In this document: piece by piece, positions 8,373-17,095 of the stretch
How positions within the stretch are numbered: position 1 is the stretch's first letter
Layout: each line of letters starts with the position of its first letter
Assembly: GCA_036388895.1 (NCBI GenBank)
Contig: DASVQY010000002.1
Span: 252,971-316,970, forward strand
Reading direction: 5' to 3'
DNA from: SXVE01 sp036388895
Lineage (GTDB): Bacteria; Acidobacteriota; Blastocatellia; Pyrinomonadales; Pyrinomonadaceae
DNA length: 64,000 nucleotides
Translations under genes and position numbers: made by a program
Notes under the pieces: generated by a model
Told to the model about the DNA's origin: nothing
The model's input: only the letters and a program-made list of their open reading frames with translations
The model's database searches: none

Positions 8373-10248
8373 ATTTTGTCTCGGCGTAAATCTTATCAAT
8401 TGTATTTTTATACTTTTCGTTCACGACGCGGCGTTTAACTTTAAGAGTCGGCGTCAACTCTCCGCTTTCGACTGTTAATTCGTTTTCCAATAGCACGATT
8501 TTCTTAACCTTTTCGTATTGCGATAAATCGCTTGTTAATTTCTCAATTTCTCTTTCAAAAAGATTGTTGATGCGCGGATTTTCGCAAAACTCTTTCGGCG
8601 TTTTTAAGTCTAAATTTTTTAATTTTGCATAATTGCTTAACTGCTCGAAGTTCGGCACGATCAGCGCAGCGGGAAATTTTCGTTCGTTTCCTACGAGAAC
8701 GACTTGATTAACGAAGCGGGAAGTTTTTATCGCCTGCTCAACCGGCGAAGGCGCGATGTATTTTCCGCCCGAAGTTTTGAAAAGCTCTTTTTTGCGGTCG
8801 GTAATGTATAAAAATCCGTCTCCGTCAATTCTTCCGATGTCGCCGGTTTTAAACCACCCGTCGCCGGTAAAAGCGTCGCTCGTCGCTTCGGGTTTGTTAT
8901 AGTAGCCGAGCATTACGTTCGGTCCCGTTGTTTCGATTTCGCCGTCTTCGGCGATGCGAATCTGCACGTTGCGAATCGGTTTTCCGACCGCGCCGAGCCG
9001 CACGTTAATCGGATTGCTCGACGTAATCACCGGCGACGTTTCTGTTAATCCGTAACCCTGCATAATCGAAACGCCCGCGCCGGTAAATATTAAATAAATA
9101 TCGTCCGAAAGCGCCGCGCCGCCGCAAATGCAAAAGCGAAGTCGCCCGCCGAAAAACTGGCGGAATTTGGAGAAAATTATACGGTCGGCGATTGTATGCT
9201 TCGCGCCGAGCAAGAACGGGATATTTCTTCTTTCTTCCGTTCGACGAGCGTATTCTTTTCCGATTTCGATTGCCCAATCGAAAATTTTCTCTTTCAAACG
9301 ACTCGTTTGCGCGGCTTTGAGTTTTGCTTTGGCGTAAACTTTCTCGAAAATTCGCGGCACGCCAACGAAAATTGTCGGGCGAACTTCCTGTAAATTATCC
9401 GCCGCTTTTTCGATTGACTCGGCGTAATAAACACCCATTCCATTGTAAATGTAAAGATACATCGCCGAACGCTCAAAAATGTGCGACAGCGGTAAAACCG
9501 AAAGAGGAACGTCGCGCTCGTCAAAATTATATTTTTCTCCCGCGTCAATCACGTTCGAGACGATGTTCGCGTGCGAAAGCATCACGCCTTTCGGCTCGCC
9601 CGTCGTGCCGGAAGTGTAAATCAAAGTCGCTACATCGCTCGGCTGAATCGCTTGTCGCAGTTTTTCGATCAAATCCGGTTGTTCTGTTTTAAGTTTTGCA
9701 CCCTTCTCTTCCAGTTCATTGAGCGAAAATACGTTTTCGTTTTTAGTATCATCGGAGTCAAAAAGAATAATGTGTTTTAAGGTCGGACAATTTTCGAGAT
9801 TTTCTTTGACTCGCTCCAGGCAATCATTGTCCTGTAGAAAGAAAATCTGCGCGCCGGAATCCTTGACGATGTATTCGACCGAGGCAGGAGCGAGCGTCGT
9901 ATAAATCGGCACATTAATATAACCGGCAAACTGACAAGCCGCGTCGGTCAGCGTCCACTCGGGCGAGTTCGCCCCCAGGATTGCGATCTTTTCGTTTTTG
10001 CGAAGACCGAACGCGTAAAGACCGAGCGCGATGTTTTCAATCCGCGAAAGCATTTCATCGGATGAAATTTGCCGCCATTTGCCGTCTTTTTTATAATTTA
10101 GAGTATCTTTGCGCGGATGTTTTTCGAATGAACGGACGAACAGTTCGGCAAGGGTTTGCGGTTCGTCGCCGTAAAGCGGAACCCGATATTTTAACTGCGG
10201 ACTGCTGATCGCGGATTGCTGATTTTGATTGCTCACTTTACTTGTCAT
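8371..10248 (-). CDS. Long-chain fatty acid-CoA ligase (AMP-forming)
   Basis: Activates fatty acids to acyl-CoA with ATP. It has 625 residues. The P-loop-like AMP motif LIYTSGTTGEPKGVMLSH is at about 213-230. GYGLTETSP (A5) and TGDIGRIDGDGFLYITDRKK (A7/A8) follow, and the catalytic Lys is in the C-terminal PTLKVKRR. It resembles the FadD15-like group of soluble or peripherally attached ligases. The first 20 residues, rich in Ser, Asn and Gln, look like a non-conserved tail. A TetR regulator lies 116 bases upstream on the same strand and probably controls it. Confidence 0.92.
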   Translation of the reverse strand: MTSKVSNQNQQSAISSPQLKYRVPLYGDEPQTLAELFVRSFEKHPRKDTLNYKKDGKWRQISSDEMLSRIENIALGLYAFGLRKNEKIAILGANSPEWTLTDAACQFAGYINVPIYTTLAPASVEYIVKDSGAQIFFLQDNDCLERVKENLENCPTLKHIILFDSDDTKNENVFSLNELEEKGAKLKTEQPDLIEKLRQAIQPSDVATLIYTSGTTGEPKGVMLSHANIVSNVIDAGEKYNFDERDVPLSVLPLSHIFERSAMYLYIYNGMGVYYAESIEKAADNLQEVRPTIFVGVPRIFEKVYAKAKLKAAQTSRLKEKIFDWAIEIGKEYARRTEERRNIPFLLGAKHTIADRIIFSKFRQFFGGRLRFCICGGAALSDDIYLIFTGAGVSIMQGYGLTETSPVITSSNPINVRLGAVGKPIRNVQIRIAEDGEIETTGPNVMLGYYNKPEATSDAFTGDGWFKTGDIGRIDGDGFLYITDRKKELFKTSGGKYIAPSPVEQAIKTSRFVNQVVLVGNERKFPAALIVPNFEQLSNYAKLKNLDLKTPKEFCENPRINNLFEREIEKLTSDLSQYEKVKKIVLLENELTVESGELTPTLKVKRRVVNEKYKNTIDKIYAETK

Positions 10249-10364
10249 ACGTTTGGGGCAAGCAAAAGAGCAGTAAACAGGCTGCTGAAAGCCGAAAGAA
10301 ATTTTTAGCTTTTCATAATTAATCTTTTCTGATTTTCTGCTTATTGCTCATCGCTTGATAATCA

Positions 10365-10985
10365 TTAAATTTTTGTCCCGTTGAAAAACACCTTCAAAAC
10401 CTCGTCAGCCATCGGCGTCAGCGGATAAGATTTTTTCGACAAAATCCAATTCGTCACCATTTCGTCGAGCGCGCCGTAAAAAATCTTCGCGCAGACAATC
10501 GGTTTCAAATCCTGCCGGAAAATGCCTTGTTTTTGTCCTTCGATGATTGTTTGTCTGATTATGTCGAGATACTCGGCGAAGCCTCCACCGGAAAACTCTT
10601 CCATAAACTTCGTCGAACCGCGCAACTCGACTTGAAAAACAATCGCCAAATCGCGATCCGCGCTGAGACGTTCGAGATGCAAACGGGCAATTTTTTGCAA
10701 TTTCGCGTCGGGTTCGTCAATGTCGGCGATTTCGCGTTTGCCCTCGGAGATGAATTCGCTCATCGCGCGGTCGAAAACAGAATGAAGAATTTCGTCTTTA
10801 CTTTTAAAGTATAAATAAACCGTTCCGTCCGCGATTCCGGCTTCTTTGGCGATGTCGGCGACTTTCGAGTTGAAAAAGCCTTTCCGCGCAAAAACTTTTA
10901 CCGCAGCGCGCAAAATCGCTTCGCGTTTGTCCGTGACGACGGCGCGGGCGGTTGAAACAGCATTTGAGCGAATTTGTTTCGACAT
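10365..10985 (-). CDS. TetR/AcrR family regulator (FadR-like)
   Basis: A 206-residue repressor. The helix-turn-helix is at about 42-67 (VADIAKEAGIADGTVYLYFK), preceded by REAILRAAVKVFARKGF. The C-terminal ligand domain resembles those of fatty-acid-responsive TetR proteins (GSTKFMEEF, KIFYGALDEMVTNWILS). Its place just before an acyl-CoA ligase supports control of fatty acid use by acyl-CoA, which is inference. TATAGTTTC-like AT-rich sequence and the near-palindrome AATGAGTAGTCATT (11052-11065) upstream of the gene could be an operator. Confidence 0.85.
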   Translation of the reverse strand: MSKQIRSNAVSTARAVVTDKREAILRAAVKVFARKGFFNSKVADIAKEAGIADGTVYLYFKSKDEILHSVFDRAMSEFISEGKREIADIDEPDAKLQKIARLHLERLSADRDLAIVFQVELRGSTKFMEEFSGGGFAEYLDIIRQTIIEGQKQGIFRQDLKPIVCAKIFYGALDEMVTNWILSKKSYPLTPMADEVLKVFFNGTKI

Positions 10986-11051
10986 AAACAGACAAATTTT
11001 CTAAACGAAACATTAGAAAGAAATTTCAGTATAGTTTCTAACTCTTAAGTG

Positions 11052-11065
11052 AATGAGTAGTCATT
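11052..11065. promoter_or_regulatory. Possible TetR operator, near-palindrome
   Basis: AATGAGTAGTCATT, flanked by more AATG/CATT half-sites (GAATGAGTAGTCATTCATT), lies 67 bases upstream of the TetR start. Repeated ATGA/TCAT half-sites of this kind are usual for autoregulated TetR genes. No footprint is implied. Confidence 0.35.
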
Positions 11066-11201
11066 CATTTTTAAACAGGCTATATCAGAATCGGTGAAAA
11101 AATCAATATTTATTTTGCGGGTTTTCTAAAATTCGTCTAAAACGAAAATGGATTTGCGATTTTTCGTCGCAAATCCATAGGTCTGAAATCAAAAAATTGA
11201 A

Positions 11202-11287
11202 TGGCGGAGAGAACAGGACTCGAACCTGCAAGCCCGTAAGGGCGGTAGTTTTCAAGACTACTGCATTACCAATTATGCTATCTCTCC
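11202..11287 (-). tRNA. tRNA-Ser (anticodon UGA)
   Basis: Read on the reverse strand, GGAGAGA pairs with TCTCTCC, the discriminator base is G, and CCA is encoded. The anticodon arm is GTAGT-CTTGAAA-ACTAC, giving anticodon TGA. The long variable arm contains GCCC-TTAC-GGGC, as expected for a class II serine tRNA, and the T arm is GCAGG-TTCGAGT-CCTGT. Total length is 86 bases. The D arm (GCAT, eight-base loop with GG, ATGC) is compact for a serine tRNA. Confidence 0.95.
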
Positions 11288-11307
11288 GCAGCGAAGCGGA
11301 AACAAAA

Positions 11308-11336
11308 AATATAACGCAAATTTCGGGCGATTACAA
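11308..11336 (-). promoter_or_regulatory. Promoter of tRNA-Ser
   Basis: On the reverse strand TTGTAA (11336-11331) and TATATT (11313-11308) are 17 bases apart. The tRNA 5' end is 20 bases after the -10 box, which fits a short leader. Confidence 0.55.
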
Positions 11337-11403
11337 CCTGAAATAAAAATCACTGGATACCGAGCGAAGAAAAACGGCAATTGTATATTTGTTTTTAGAA
11401 TTT

Positions 11404-11928
11404 TTATTCTACTCGCGCGTGTTTTGTGTTCAAAAGCTGTTCGATGCCGGAATCGAGCTGCTTGATTTTACCGAAGCCGCTTGTTCTAAATTCGATCTCG
11501 CCATTCTGGTTGACGAGAAAATGAGTCGGGAAACCCATATCGACGTTGCCGGTGCCGTCGTGACGCGCGTATTTCAATAAAAGGTCGAATCTGTCGGCTA
11601 AAATATTAAAATCAAAGCGGGTCTTCCTTAAATATTTCTGCACCTTGGCGGCGTTGTCGGTCGTAATGCCAATAAAAACTACGTCTTGTCCTTTGTATTC
11701 CTCGGTCAACCGATTTAGTTTCGGAATCGCGCTGTGACAAGCCGCGCAGCGCGTCGTCCAAAACGTCAAAACGACGACTTTTCCGCGCAAACAATCGAGT
11801 TCAATCGGTTGCCCGTTCATTGTAACGGCGCTGAAATTTTCGGCTTCCGGTTTTTGACTTTGACCGAAGATGCCGACTGAAAATGCGGCAATGAAACTTA
11901 AACAGACAAGTAGCCTTGCGAAATTCAT
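11404..11928 (-). CDS. TlpA-like thioredoxin/redoxin domain protein
   Basis: A 174-residue exported thiol protein. A signal peptide covers about residues 1-22 (ending FGQ). The active site WTTRCAAC has Cys61 and Cys64. VFIGITTDN and MGFPTHFLVNQNGEI, with the cis-Pro motif GFPTHF, place it in the TlpA/ResA-like family. It should act in the periplasm as a thiol reductant or oxidant. The partner is unknown; the neighbours give no hint. It has a second Cys (C46) before the active site. Confidence 0.88.
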   Translation of the reverse strand: MNFARLLVCLSFIAAFSVGIFGQSQKPEAENFSAVTMNGQPIELDCLRGKVVVLTFWTTRCAACHSAIPKLNRLTEEYKGQDVVFIGITTDNAAKVQKYLRKTRFDFNILADRFDLLLKYARHDGTGNVDMGFPTHFLVNQNGEIEFRTSGFGKIKQLDSGIEQLLNTKHARVE

Positions 11929-12053
11929 ATTTTGTTTTATTTGGAGTTACGGTTCTTAAATATCAACGGTAATAAACCGCAGTTATTTGAAAGAAAAATA
12001 TTGTCCCAATTTTTAATCCAAAGACCGGAATCGGCAGATTAAAACCTTATTTA

Positions 12054-12062
12054 TGTTATAAT
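12054..12062 (+). promoter_or_regulatory. Extended -10 promoter of recF, probably leaderless
   Basis: TGTTATAAT is a perfect extended -10 element. It ends seven bases before the recF ATG at 12070, so transcription should start at or within a base or two of the start codon. No convincing -35 box is present, which is normal for an extended -10 promoter. Confidence 0.55.
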
Positions 12063-12069
12063 TGAAAGT

Positions 12070-13170
12070 ATGCTTCTCGAATCGCTCGACGCGCAAAATT
12101 TCCGAAATTTAAACGGAAAAATACATTGCGGAAAAAGCCTGAATATCATCTTCGGTGAAAACGGACAGGGAAAAACAAATTGGCTCGAAGCGATTTATTT
12201 GCTCGCAACGACCAAATCATTTAAAACTGTCAGGCTTCAAGAAGCGATTCGCTTCGGCGAGGAACTCGCCATTGTTCGTGGTTCTGTACAACAGAGTGCC
12301 GAAATTCATCGCAATTTGCAAGTCGCGCTGCAGGGAAATTCAAAAACGCTTTCGATCAACAATAAAAAAGAAACGATTAATCGCTATTTGGGAGAATTGC
12401 ACACGGTAGTTTTTAATTCCGACGAGCTCGAAATCGTGCGCGGCACGCCGGAAGCCCGGCGCAAATTTTTAGACGGCGGCATTGTTTCCATTTATCCGCC
12501 CTTCGTGCAAACTATCGCCGATTACAATCGCGTCATACGGCAGAAAAATTCTCTTTTGCAATCGGCGCAGGAAAACGGTTTTTCCATCGAAAGGGCTGCC
12601 GAACTTCTTGAGCCTTGGAACGAACAGCTAATAGCGCTCGCAACGCGCATTCACAAAGCGCGAATTCGTTACGTCGAACGGTTGCAGGATGTGCTCGAAA
12701 AAAAACTTTTCGGCAAGGAAGAAGTTTCCATCCGCTACGTTTCGTCGCTCGAAGGCAAAGGCGATTTGTCGGATTACTCGGGTTTGCTCAAAGAACGCTT
12801 AAAACTGCGCGTGCAAGCCGAATTAGCCGCCGGACACTCTTTGATCGGCACGCACCGCGACGATCTGGACATTCTTTTTGACGGGCACGATTTGCGAAAG
12901 TTCGGTTCTTCCGGGCAGCAGCGCAGCGCTTTGCTGATTCTACAGCTCGCCACTTTATCGGTTTTTTATTTGCAAAATCAGGAATATCCATTGTTTTTGC
13001 TCGACGATATTGACGCCGAGCTCGATTACAGACGCATCGGTCAATTGCTCGAATTTCTGAGCGACAAAACGCAGACTTTTGTTACAACATCGAAAGAAAG
13101 CTTCATCGAAAAATTCGGAACGAACGCTGAAATTTTTACCGTCGAAAACGGCGCGGCAAAAACATTATAA
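12070..13170 (+). CDS. recF: DNA replication and repair protein RecF
   Basis: An SMC-like ATPase that helps load RecA at single-strand gaps. It has 366 residues, the usual length. The Walker A motif GENGQGKT is at 29-36. The signature region is GSSGQQRSALL, and Walker B is LFLLDDIDAELD near residue 310. FNSDELEIVRGTPEARRKFLD is typical of RecF. The order recF-gyrB is the ancestral one, but dnaA and dnaN are missing upstream, where a TlpA-like gene and a tRNA are found instead. Confidence 0.95.
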   Translation: MLLESLDAQNFRNLNGKIHCGKSLNIIFGENGQGKTNWLEAIYLLATTKSFKTVRLQEAIRFGEELAIVRGSVQQSAEIHRNLQVALQGNSKTLSINNKKETINRYLGELHTVVFNSDELEIVRGTPEARRKFLDGGIVSIYPPFVQTIADYNRVIRQKNSLLQSAQENGFSIERAAELLEPWNEQLIALATRIHKARIRYVERLQDVLEKKLFGKEEVSIRYVSSLEGKGDLSDYSGLLKERLKLRVQAELAAGHSLIGTHRDDLDILFDGHDLRKFGSSGQQRSALLILQLATLSVFYLQNQEYPLFLLDDIDAELDYRRIGQLLEFLSDKTQTFVTTSKESFIEKFGTNAEIFTVENGAAKTL

Positions 13171-13215
13171 ATCTGATTTTTATTGCTTTCCGCGCTGTTT
13201 TAATTCGCAAAAATA

Positions 13216-13224
13216 TGTTACAAT
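13216..13224 (+). promoter_or_regulatory. Extended -10 promoter of the DUF433 antitoxin gene
   Basis: TGTTACAAT matches the extended -10 pattern at all but one position and lies 25 bases before the ATG at 13250. GAGGAT upstream of the ATG can serve as ribosome binding site. Confidence 0.45.
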
Positions 13225-13249
13225 TTAGGTTGGTTTCGAGGATAAAAAT

Positions 13250-13483
13250 ATGAACAGTAACTTGCTTGATCAATATATCGAAAGCGACGCGGAAAAATTA
13301 AGCGCCGCGCCTGTTTTTCGCGGAACTCGCGTTCCGGTGAAAAATTTATTCGATTATTTGGAAGCGGGTGATTGTTTGGATGAATTTCTCGCTGATTTTC
13401 CAACCGTTGCGCGCGAGCAGGCAGTAGGCATTTTAGAGTTATATAAAGTCAAACTTTTGCAGGAATATGAAATTGCTGCTTGA
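13250..13483 (+). CDS. DUF433 antitoxin-like protein
   Basis: A 77-residue DUF433 protein. APVFRGTRVPVKNLFDYLEAG and FLADFPTVAREQAVGILE are the standard DUF433 pattern, a winged-helix DNA-binding fold. These proteins usually pair with a DUF5615 PIN-like toxin, which follows here with a 17-base overlap. The antitoxin itself appears complete. It would bind and neutralise the toxin and repress the operon. The pair sits between recF and gyrB, an unusual place. Confidence 0.85.
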   Translation: MNSNLLDQYIESDAEKLSAAPVFRGTRVPVKNLFDYLEAGDCLDEFLADFPTVAREQAVGILELYKVKLLQEYEIAA

Positions 13484-13790
13484 TGAGTGTTTGCCGAAAA
13501 GACTGAAAGGCGAGTTTCCCGGATATGAAATTTCTACGATTGATGAAGCCGGCTTTAAAGGTTTGTAAAATGGAAAGTTGATTCGTTTAGCAGCCGAAAC
13601 AGACTTTAAAGTTTTAGTTATAGCTGATAAAAACATCAAATATCAGCAAAACAAAGCGAATCTGCCTTTGGCGATTCTGATTTTGTCAGCGCGAAATAAT
13701 CGGCTGGAATCGCTTTTGCCTTTGATAAGTGAGGCATTAGGAGCTTTGGGAAACATTGAAACAGGGGAAATTATTACGATTGAAAACTAA
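13467..13790 (+). pseudogene. DUF5615 PIN-like toxin, interrupted by in-frame TAA
   Basis: The frame from the ATG at 13467 (overlapping the antitoxin by 17 bases) reads MKLLLDECLPKRLKGEF, the classic DUF5615 start with the acidic DE pair. It hits TAA at 13566-13568 (codon 34), in a place where relatives read roughly K-N-G-E-L. The same frame then continues without further damage (NGKLIRLAAETDFKVLVIADKNIKYQQN) to a normal end at 13790. A complete protein would have 107 residues. One base change explains the loss. A restart at the TTG at 13578 would give a 70-residue fragment lacking the first acidic residues, probably inactive. Confidence 0.85.
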
Positions 13791-13807
13791 ATTAGAGGTT
13801 AAATAAA

Positions 13808-16228
13808 TTGGCTAAAGCAAAAACAGATTACGGTGCAGATTCAATCACGGTTTTGGAAGGACGCGACGCGGTTCGCAAGCGTCCGGCGATGTATATCGGT
13901 TCGACCAGCGAAATCGGGCTTCATCACCTCGTTTACGAGGTCGTTGATAATTCCGTGGACGAAGCTCTCGCCGGTTACTGCGATACGATTGAAGTCGCCA
14001 TTCACATAGACGATTCAATAACGGTAATAGATAACGGACGCGGAATTCCCGTTGATATACATAAACAGGAAGGGCGTTCGGCGGCGGAAGTCGTTCTCAC
14101 GGTGCTGCACGCCGGCGGCAAATTCGACTCGAATTCTTACAAGGTTTCCGGCGGTCTTCACGGCGTCGGCGTTTCCTGCGTAAACTTTTTGTCCGAGTGG
14201 CTGAAGCTGGAAATTTGGCGCGACGGCAAAACTTACGAGCAGGAGTACAAAGTCGGTTTTCCGGTCGCGCCGCTCAAGCAAACCGGCAAAACTACAAAGC
14301 GCGGAACGAAAATTACGTTCAAGCCGGATTCGGATATTTTTGAAACGACGACATATAGTTTCGAGAAACTTTCCGAGCGCCTGCGCGAAAAAGCGTTTTT
14401 GAACAAAGGCATTCGTATTTTTATCAAGGACGAGCGCGAAGAAGAAGAAAAATCGCACGAATTTTATTACAAAGGCGGCATCGCCGAATTCGTTAAGCAT
14501 TTGAACAAAAACAAATCGCCGCTGCACGACGAACCGCTGTATTTTGAAATGGTTTCGGATGAATTTTCGTGCGAAGTTTCGATGCAGTACAACGATTCTT
14601 ACGATGAAAAGATTTTCTCGTTTGCCAACAACATCAACACGGTTGACGGCGGAACGCATCTTTCGGGTTTTCGCGGCGCGATTACCAGAACGATTAACGC
14701 TTACGCGGAAAGTTCCGGTTTAACGAAAAACTTCAAAACCGCGCTTTCCGGCGACGACGTGCGCGAAGGCTTGGTGGCGGTTATTTCCGTAAAAATTCCG
14801 CAGCCGCAGTTTGAAGGACAAACGAAAGGGAAACTGAATTCGCCGGTCAAAGGTCCGGTTGAATCTTTCCTGAACGAAAGGCTTGCCGAATATTTCGAGC
14901 AGAATCCGGTTGTCGCCAGAAAAATCGTCGGCAAAGCGGTTGACGCGGCGCGCGCGCGAGAAGCGGCGCGAAAGGCGCGTGAAATCGTCAGAAAAAGCGT
15001 TCTCGGCGGCTCGACTTTGCCCGGAAAACTCGCCGATTGTCAGGAAAAAGACCCGGCGCAATCAGAACTTTATCTGGTCGAGGGCGATTCTGCCGGAGGT
15101 TCGGCAAAGCAAGGACGCGACCGAAAAAATCAAGCCGTTTTGCCGCTCAAAGGCAAGATTCTGAACGTCGAAAAAGCGCGTTTCGATAAAATGCTCGGAC
15201 ACGGCGAAATCAAGGCTTTAATTACGGCGCTCGGAACCGGAATCGGCAAAGACGATTTCGATCTGGAGAAACTTCGTTATCACAAACTCGTTTTGATGAC
15301 CGACGCGGACGTTGACGGTTCGCACATCAGAACCTTGCTTCTGACGTTCTTTTATCGTCAAATGCCCGAACTCGTCGAGGGCGGACACATTTACATCGCT
15401 CAGCCGCCGCTTTTCAAGGTTAAACGCGGCAAAAAAGAAGAATACATCAAGGACGAAGCTTCGATGCTTCGTTATATGATGCGGCAGGCGACCAGCGACA
15501 TCGAACTCAGATCGGTTACGACCGATAAAAAGTATGAAGGTCGGGAAATAACGAAAAATCTCGAACAGGTTACGGAATTCAACCGTTATTTTGCGCGGTT
15601 CGCCCGCCGCATCAACGGGGAGGAAAAACTGCTCAAAGTTTTGCTCGAAGCCTTTTCGGGCAAAAACGGAGTCATGACGACGAAAAACGTCAAAATCCGC
15701 AAAGTTTTCGAGCAGGAGGATTTAATGGCGGAAGTTGAAGGAATCGTCGCGGCTGCCGGTTATAAAACCGAGCTTTTAAGCGACGAAGAACACGGACTTT
15801 CGGAAATAGAAATAACTCTGGCGAACGGACAAACGATTCTGTTTGACTGGAATTTGGCGAGCTACGTCGAGTTTCAAAAAGCCGTCGACCTGAAACGAAC
15901 GCTCGAAAAAGATTTTCCCGCGCCGTTTGTTTTAGGCACGAACGGAAGTTCGGAAGACGTGCCTTCGCGCGAAGAATTGCTCGAAAAATTGATGAACGTG
16001 GCGAAAAAGGATTTGTCAATTCAGCGTTACAAAGGTCTCGGAGAAATGAACCCGGAACAGCTCTGGGAAACGACAATGGACCCGGAAAAACGCACTTTGC
16101 TCCAAGTCCGCATCGAAGACGCGATTGAAACCGACGACATTTTCACGGTTTTAATGGGCGATCAGGTCGAACCGCGGCGCAAGTTTATTGAAGACAACGC
16201 GTTGGACGTTAAAAATCTGGACGTTTAA
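13808..16228 (+). CDS. gyrB: DNA gyrase subunit B
   Basis: ATPase subunit of gyrase, which introduces negative supercoils. It has 806 residues, the long form with the extra C-terminal insert, as in E. coli GyrB. Visible parts: ATP-binding VYEVVDNSVDEA, GGLHGVGVS, the TOPRIM motif EGDSAGGSAKQGRDR, DADVDGSHIRTLL, and the C-terminal QRYKGLGEMNPEQLWETTMD. The start is TTG at 13808, with GAGG nine to twelve bases before it. No ATG nearby gives the conserved N-terminus. A terminator follows. It is separated from recF by a toxin-antitoxin pair. Confidence 0.97.
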   Translation: MAKAKTDYGADSITVLEGRDAVRKRPAMYIGSTSEIGLHHLVYEVVDNSVDEALAGYCDTIEVAIHIDDSITVIDNGRGIPVDIHKQEGRSAAEVVLTVLHAGGKFDSNSYKVSGGLHGVGVSCVNFLSEWLKLEIWRDGKTYEQEYKVGFPVAPLKQTGKTTKRGTKITFKPDSDIFETTTYSFEKLSERLREKAFLNKGIRIFIKDEREEEEKSHEFYYKGGIAEFVKHLNKNKSPLHDEPLYFEMVSDEFSCEVSMQYNDSYDEKIFSFANNINTVDGGTHLSGFRGAITRTINAYAESSGLTKNFKTALSGDDVREGLVAVISVKIPQPQFEGQTKGKLNSPVKGPVESFLNERLAEYFEQNPVVARKIVGKAVDAARAREAARKAREIVRKSVLGGSTLPGKLADCQEKDPAQSELYLVEGDSAGGSAKQGRDRKNQAVLPLKGKILNVEKARFDKMLGHGEIKALITALGTGIGKDDFDLEKLRYHKLVLMTDADVDGSHIRTLLLTFFYRQMPELVEGGHIYIAQPPLFKVKRGKKEEYIKDEASMLRYMMRQATSDIELRSVTTDKKYEGREITKNLEQVTEFNRYFARFARRINGEEKLLKVLLEAFSGKNGVMTTKNVKIRKVFEQEDLMAEVEGIVAAAGYKTELLSDEEHGLSEIEITLANGQTILFDWNLASYVEFQKAVDLKRTLEKDFPAPFVLGTNGSSEDVPSREELLEKLMNVAKKDLSIQRYKGLGEMNPEQLWETTMDPEKRTLLQVRIEDAIETDDIFTVLMGDQVEPRRKFIEDNALDVKNLDV

Positions 16229-16248
16229 TTTTCATTCCGAATAATTAT

Positions 16249-16280
16249 AAAAAGGAGAAGAAAAATTTCTTCTCCTTTTT
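16249..16280 (+). terminator. gyrB terminator
   Basis: Perfect inverted repeat 16249-16263 with 16266-16280 (15 bp) and a very short loop, followed by a T run. The stem is purine-rich on one side (GGAGAAG core). It lies 21 bases after gyrB and may also act for the opposite fragment at 16291. Confidence 0.8.
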
Positions 16281-16290
16281 TTGTCTAAAT

Positions 16291-16464
16291 TCAACTTTTG
16301 TTTTCTCCTATTGATTCAATCGCATTGATTATGCGCAGCGCGTGACGATTGTAAATGTAGCGAAAAAGCGGCTGCTGAATCAGTTTCAGCAGTTTATCGA
16401 AAGCATTTTTATCGCCGGCTTGCGAACGCAAAACTAAAAAAATCTCGCGCTTTGAATCGGTCAT
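16291..16464 (-). pseudogene. Fragment of an RNA polymerase sigma-70 factor (region 2 only)
   Basis: A 57-residue frame. The part VLRSQAGDKNAFDKLLKLIQ resembles the start of region 2 of ECF-type sigma factors. Soon after, the sequence loses similarity (RHALRIINAIESIGENKS) and stops, so the rest of region 2 and all of region 4 are missing. The ATG at 16464 is preceded by GGAGG at a good distance, so it may still be translated. I read it as a truncated remnant; a small regulatory protein is a less likely alternative. Confidence 0.5.
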
Positions 16465-16626
16465 TTCTGCGACCTCCATAAATAAAGAGACTTCAAATGG
16501 CAAAACTGTTCGGTTAATTATGCAGAAAATTGAAAGAATTCAGTCTTGCGAAAAATTTCTCAAAGTGCAATGATTTCGGGTTACGAATTAGTGCAAAAAG
16601 TCATCTAATAATTGAGCGGAAAAAGT

Positions 16627-17025
16627 ATGACAATTGTTGAGTATGTTCCAATAATTTGGTTTATTTTGGCTGGATTAGTTCCCGTCGCTTTAGTAATTAT
16701 AGGAACCCTCAAAATTCTTAAAAAAGATAAATTCGGAGAATTGTTTATAAAATTGTTTATTGTCTTTCTTTTGTATTTTCCCGTTACGATTTTTGGTTTT
16801 GTTTATATAGCTGCACTTATCAATGCGATTGCGGATGCAAAAGGTATCATTATAAACGGCGTACGGGGCGATTTAAGTCTTGATTTAACTTCTTTTACAA
16901 TAGTTTTTGGATACTTTATTTTCGGAGTGTTTTTGTGTTGGTTTGTTAGTAAAGATTTATCAAAAATTTTATCTTTTATTACAGGAAGCAATCGAAAATC
17001 TCAATCCATTTTTGAGAAGAGGTAG
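16627..17025 (+). CDS. Small integral membrane protein, unknown function
   Basis: About 132 residues with three hydrophobic segments (roughly 8-28, 40-65 and 90-112) and a basic C-terminal tail. I do not recognise the family. The ATG at 16627 is chosen over an in-frame TTG at 16612; GGAAAAAG lies upstream. It is AT-rich compared with its neighbours, which may point to recent acquisition. It stands alone between a sigma fragment and nadA. Confidence 0.55.
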   Translation: MTIVEYVPIIWFILAGLVPVALVIIGTLKILKKDKFGELFIKLFIVFLLYFPVTIFGFVYIAALINAIADAKGIIINGVRGDLSLDLTSFTIVFGYFIFGVFLCWFVSKDLSKILSFITGSNRKSQSIFEKR

Positions 17026-17095
17026 TTTGCAAATATTTTTAACTTTAGTATTTTAAGTTTATTTTGAGGTCAGATCCTAAAAGGAGTTTTAACGA

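Noticed and set aside
14015..14659. Reverse open frame of 214 codons inside gyrB
   Set aside because: Antisense shadow of gyrB.
12070..16228. Replication origin near recF-gyrB
   Set aside because: dnaA and dnaN are absent and no cluster of TTATNCACA boxes is seen in the spacers; the one perfect box at 48357 is alone.
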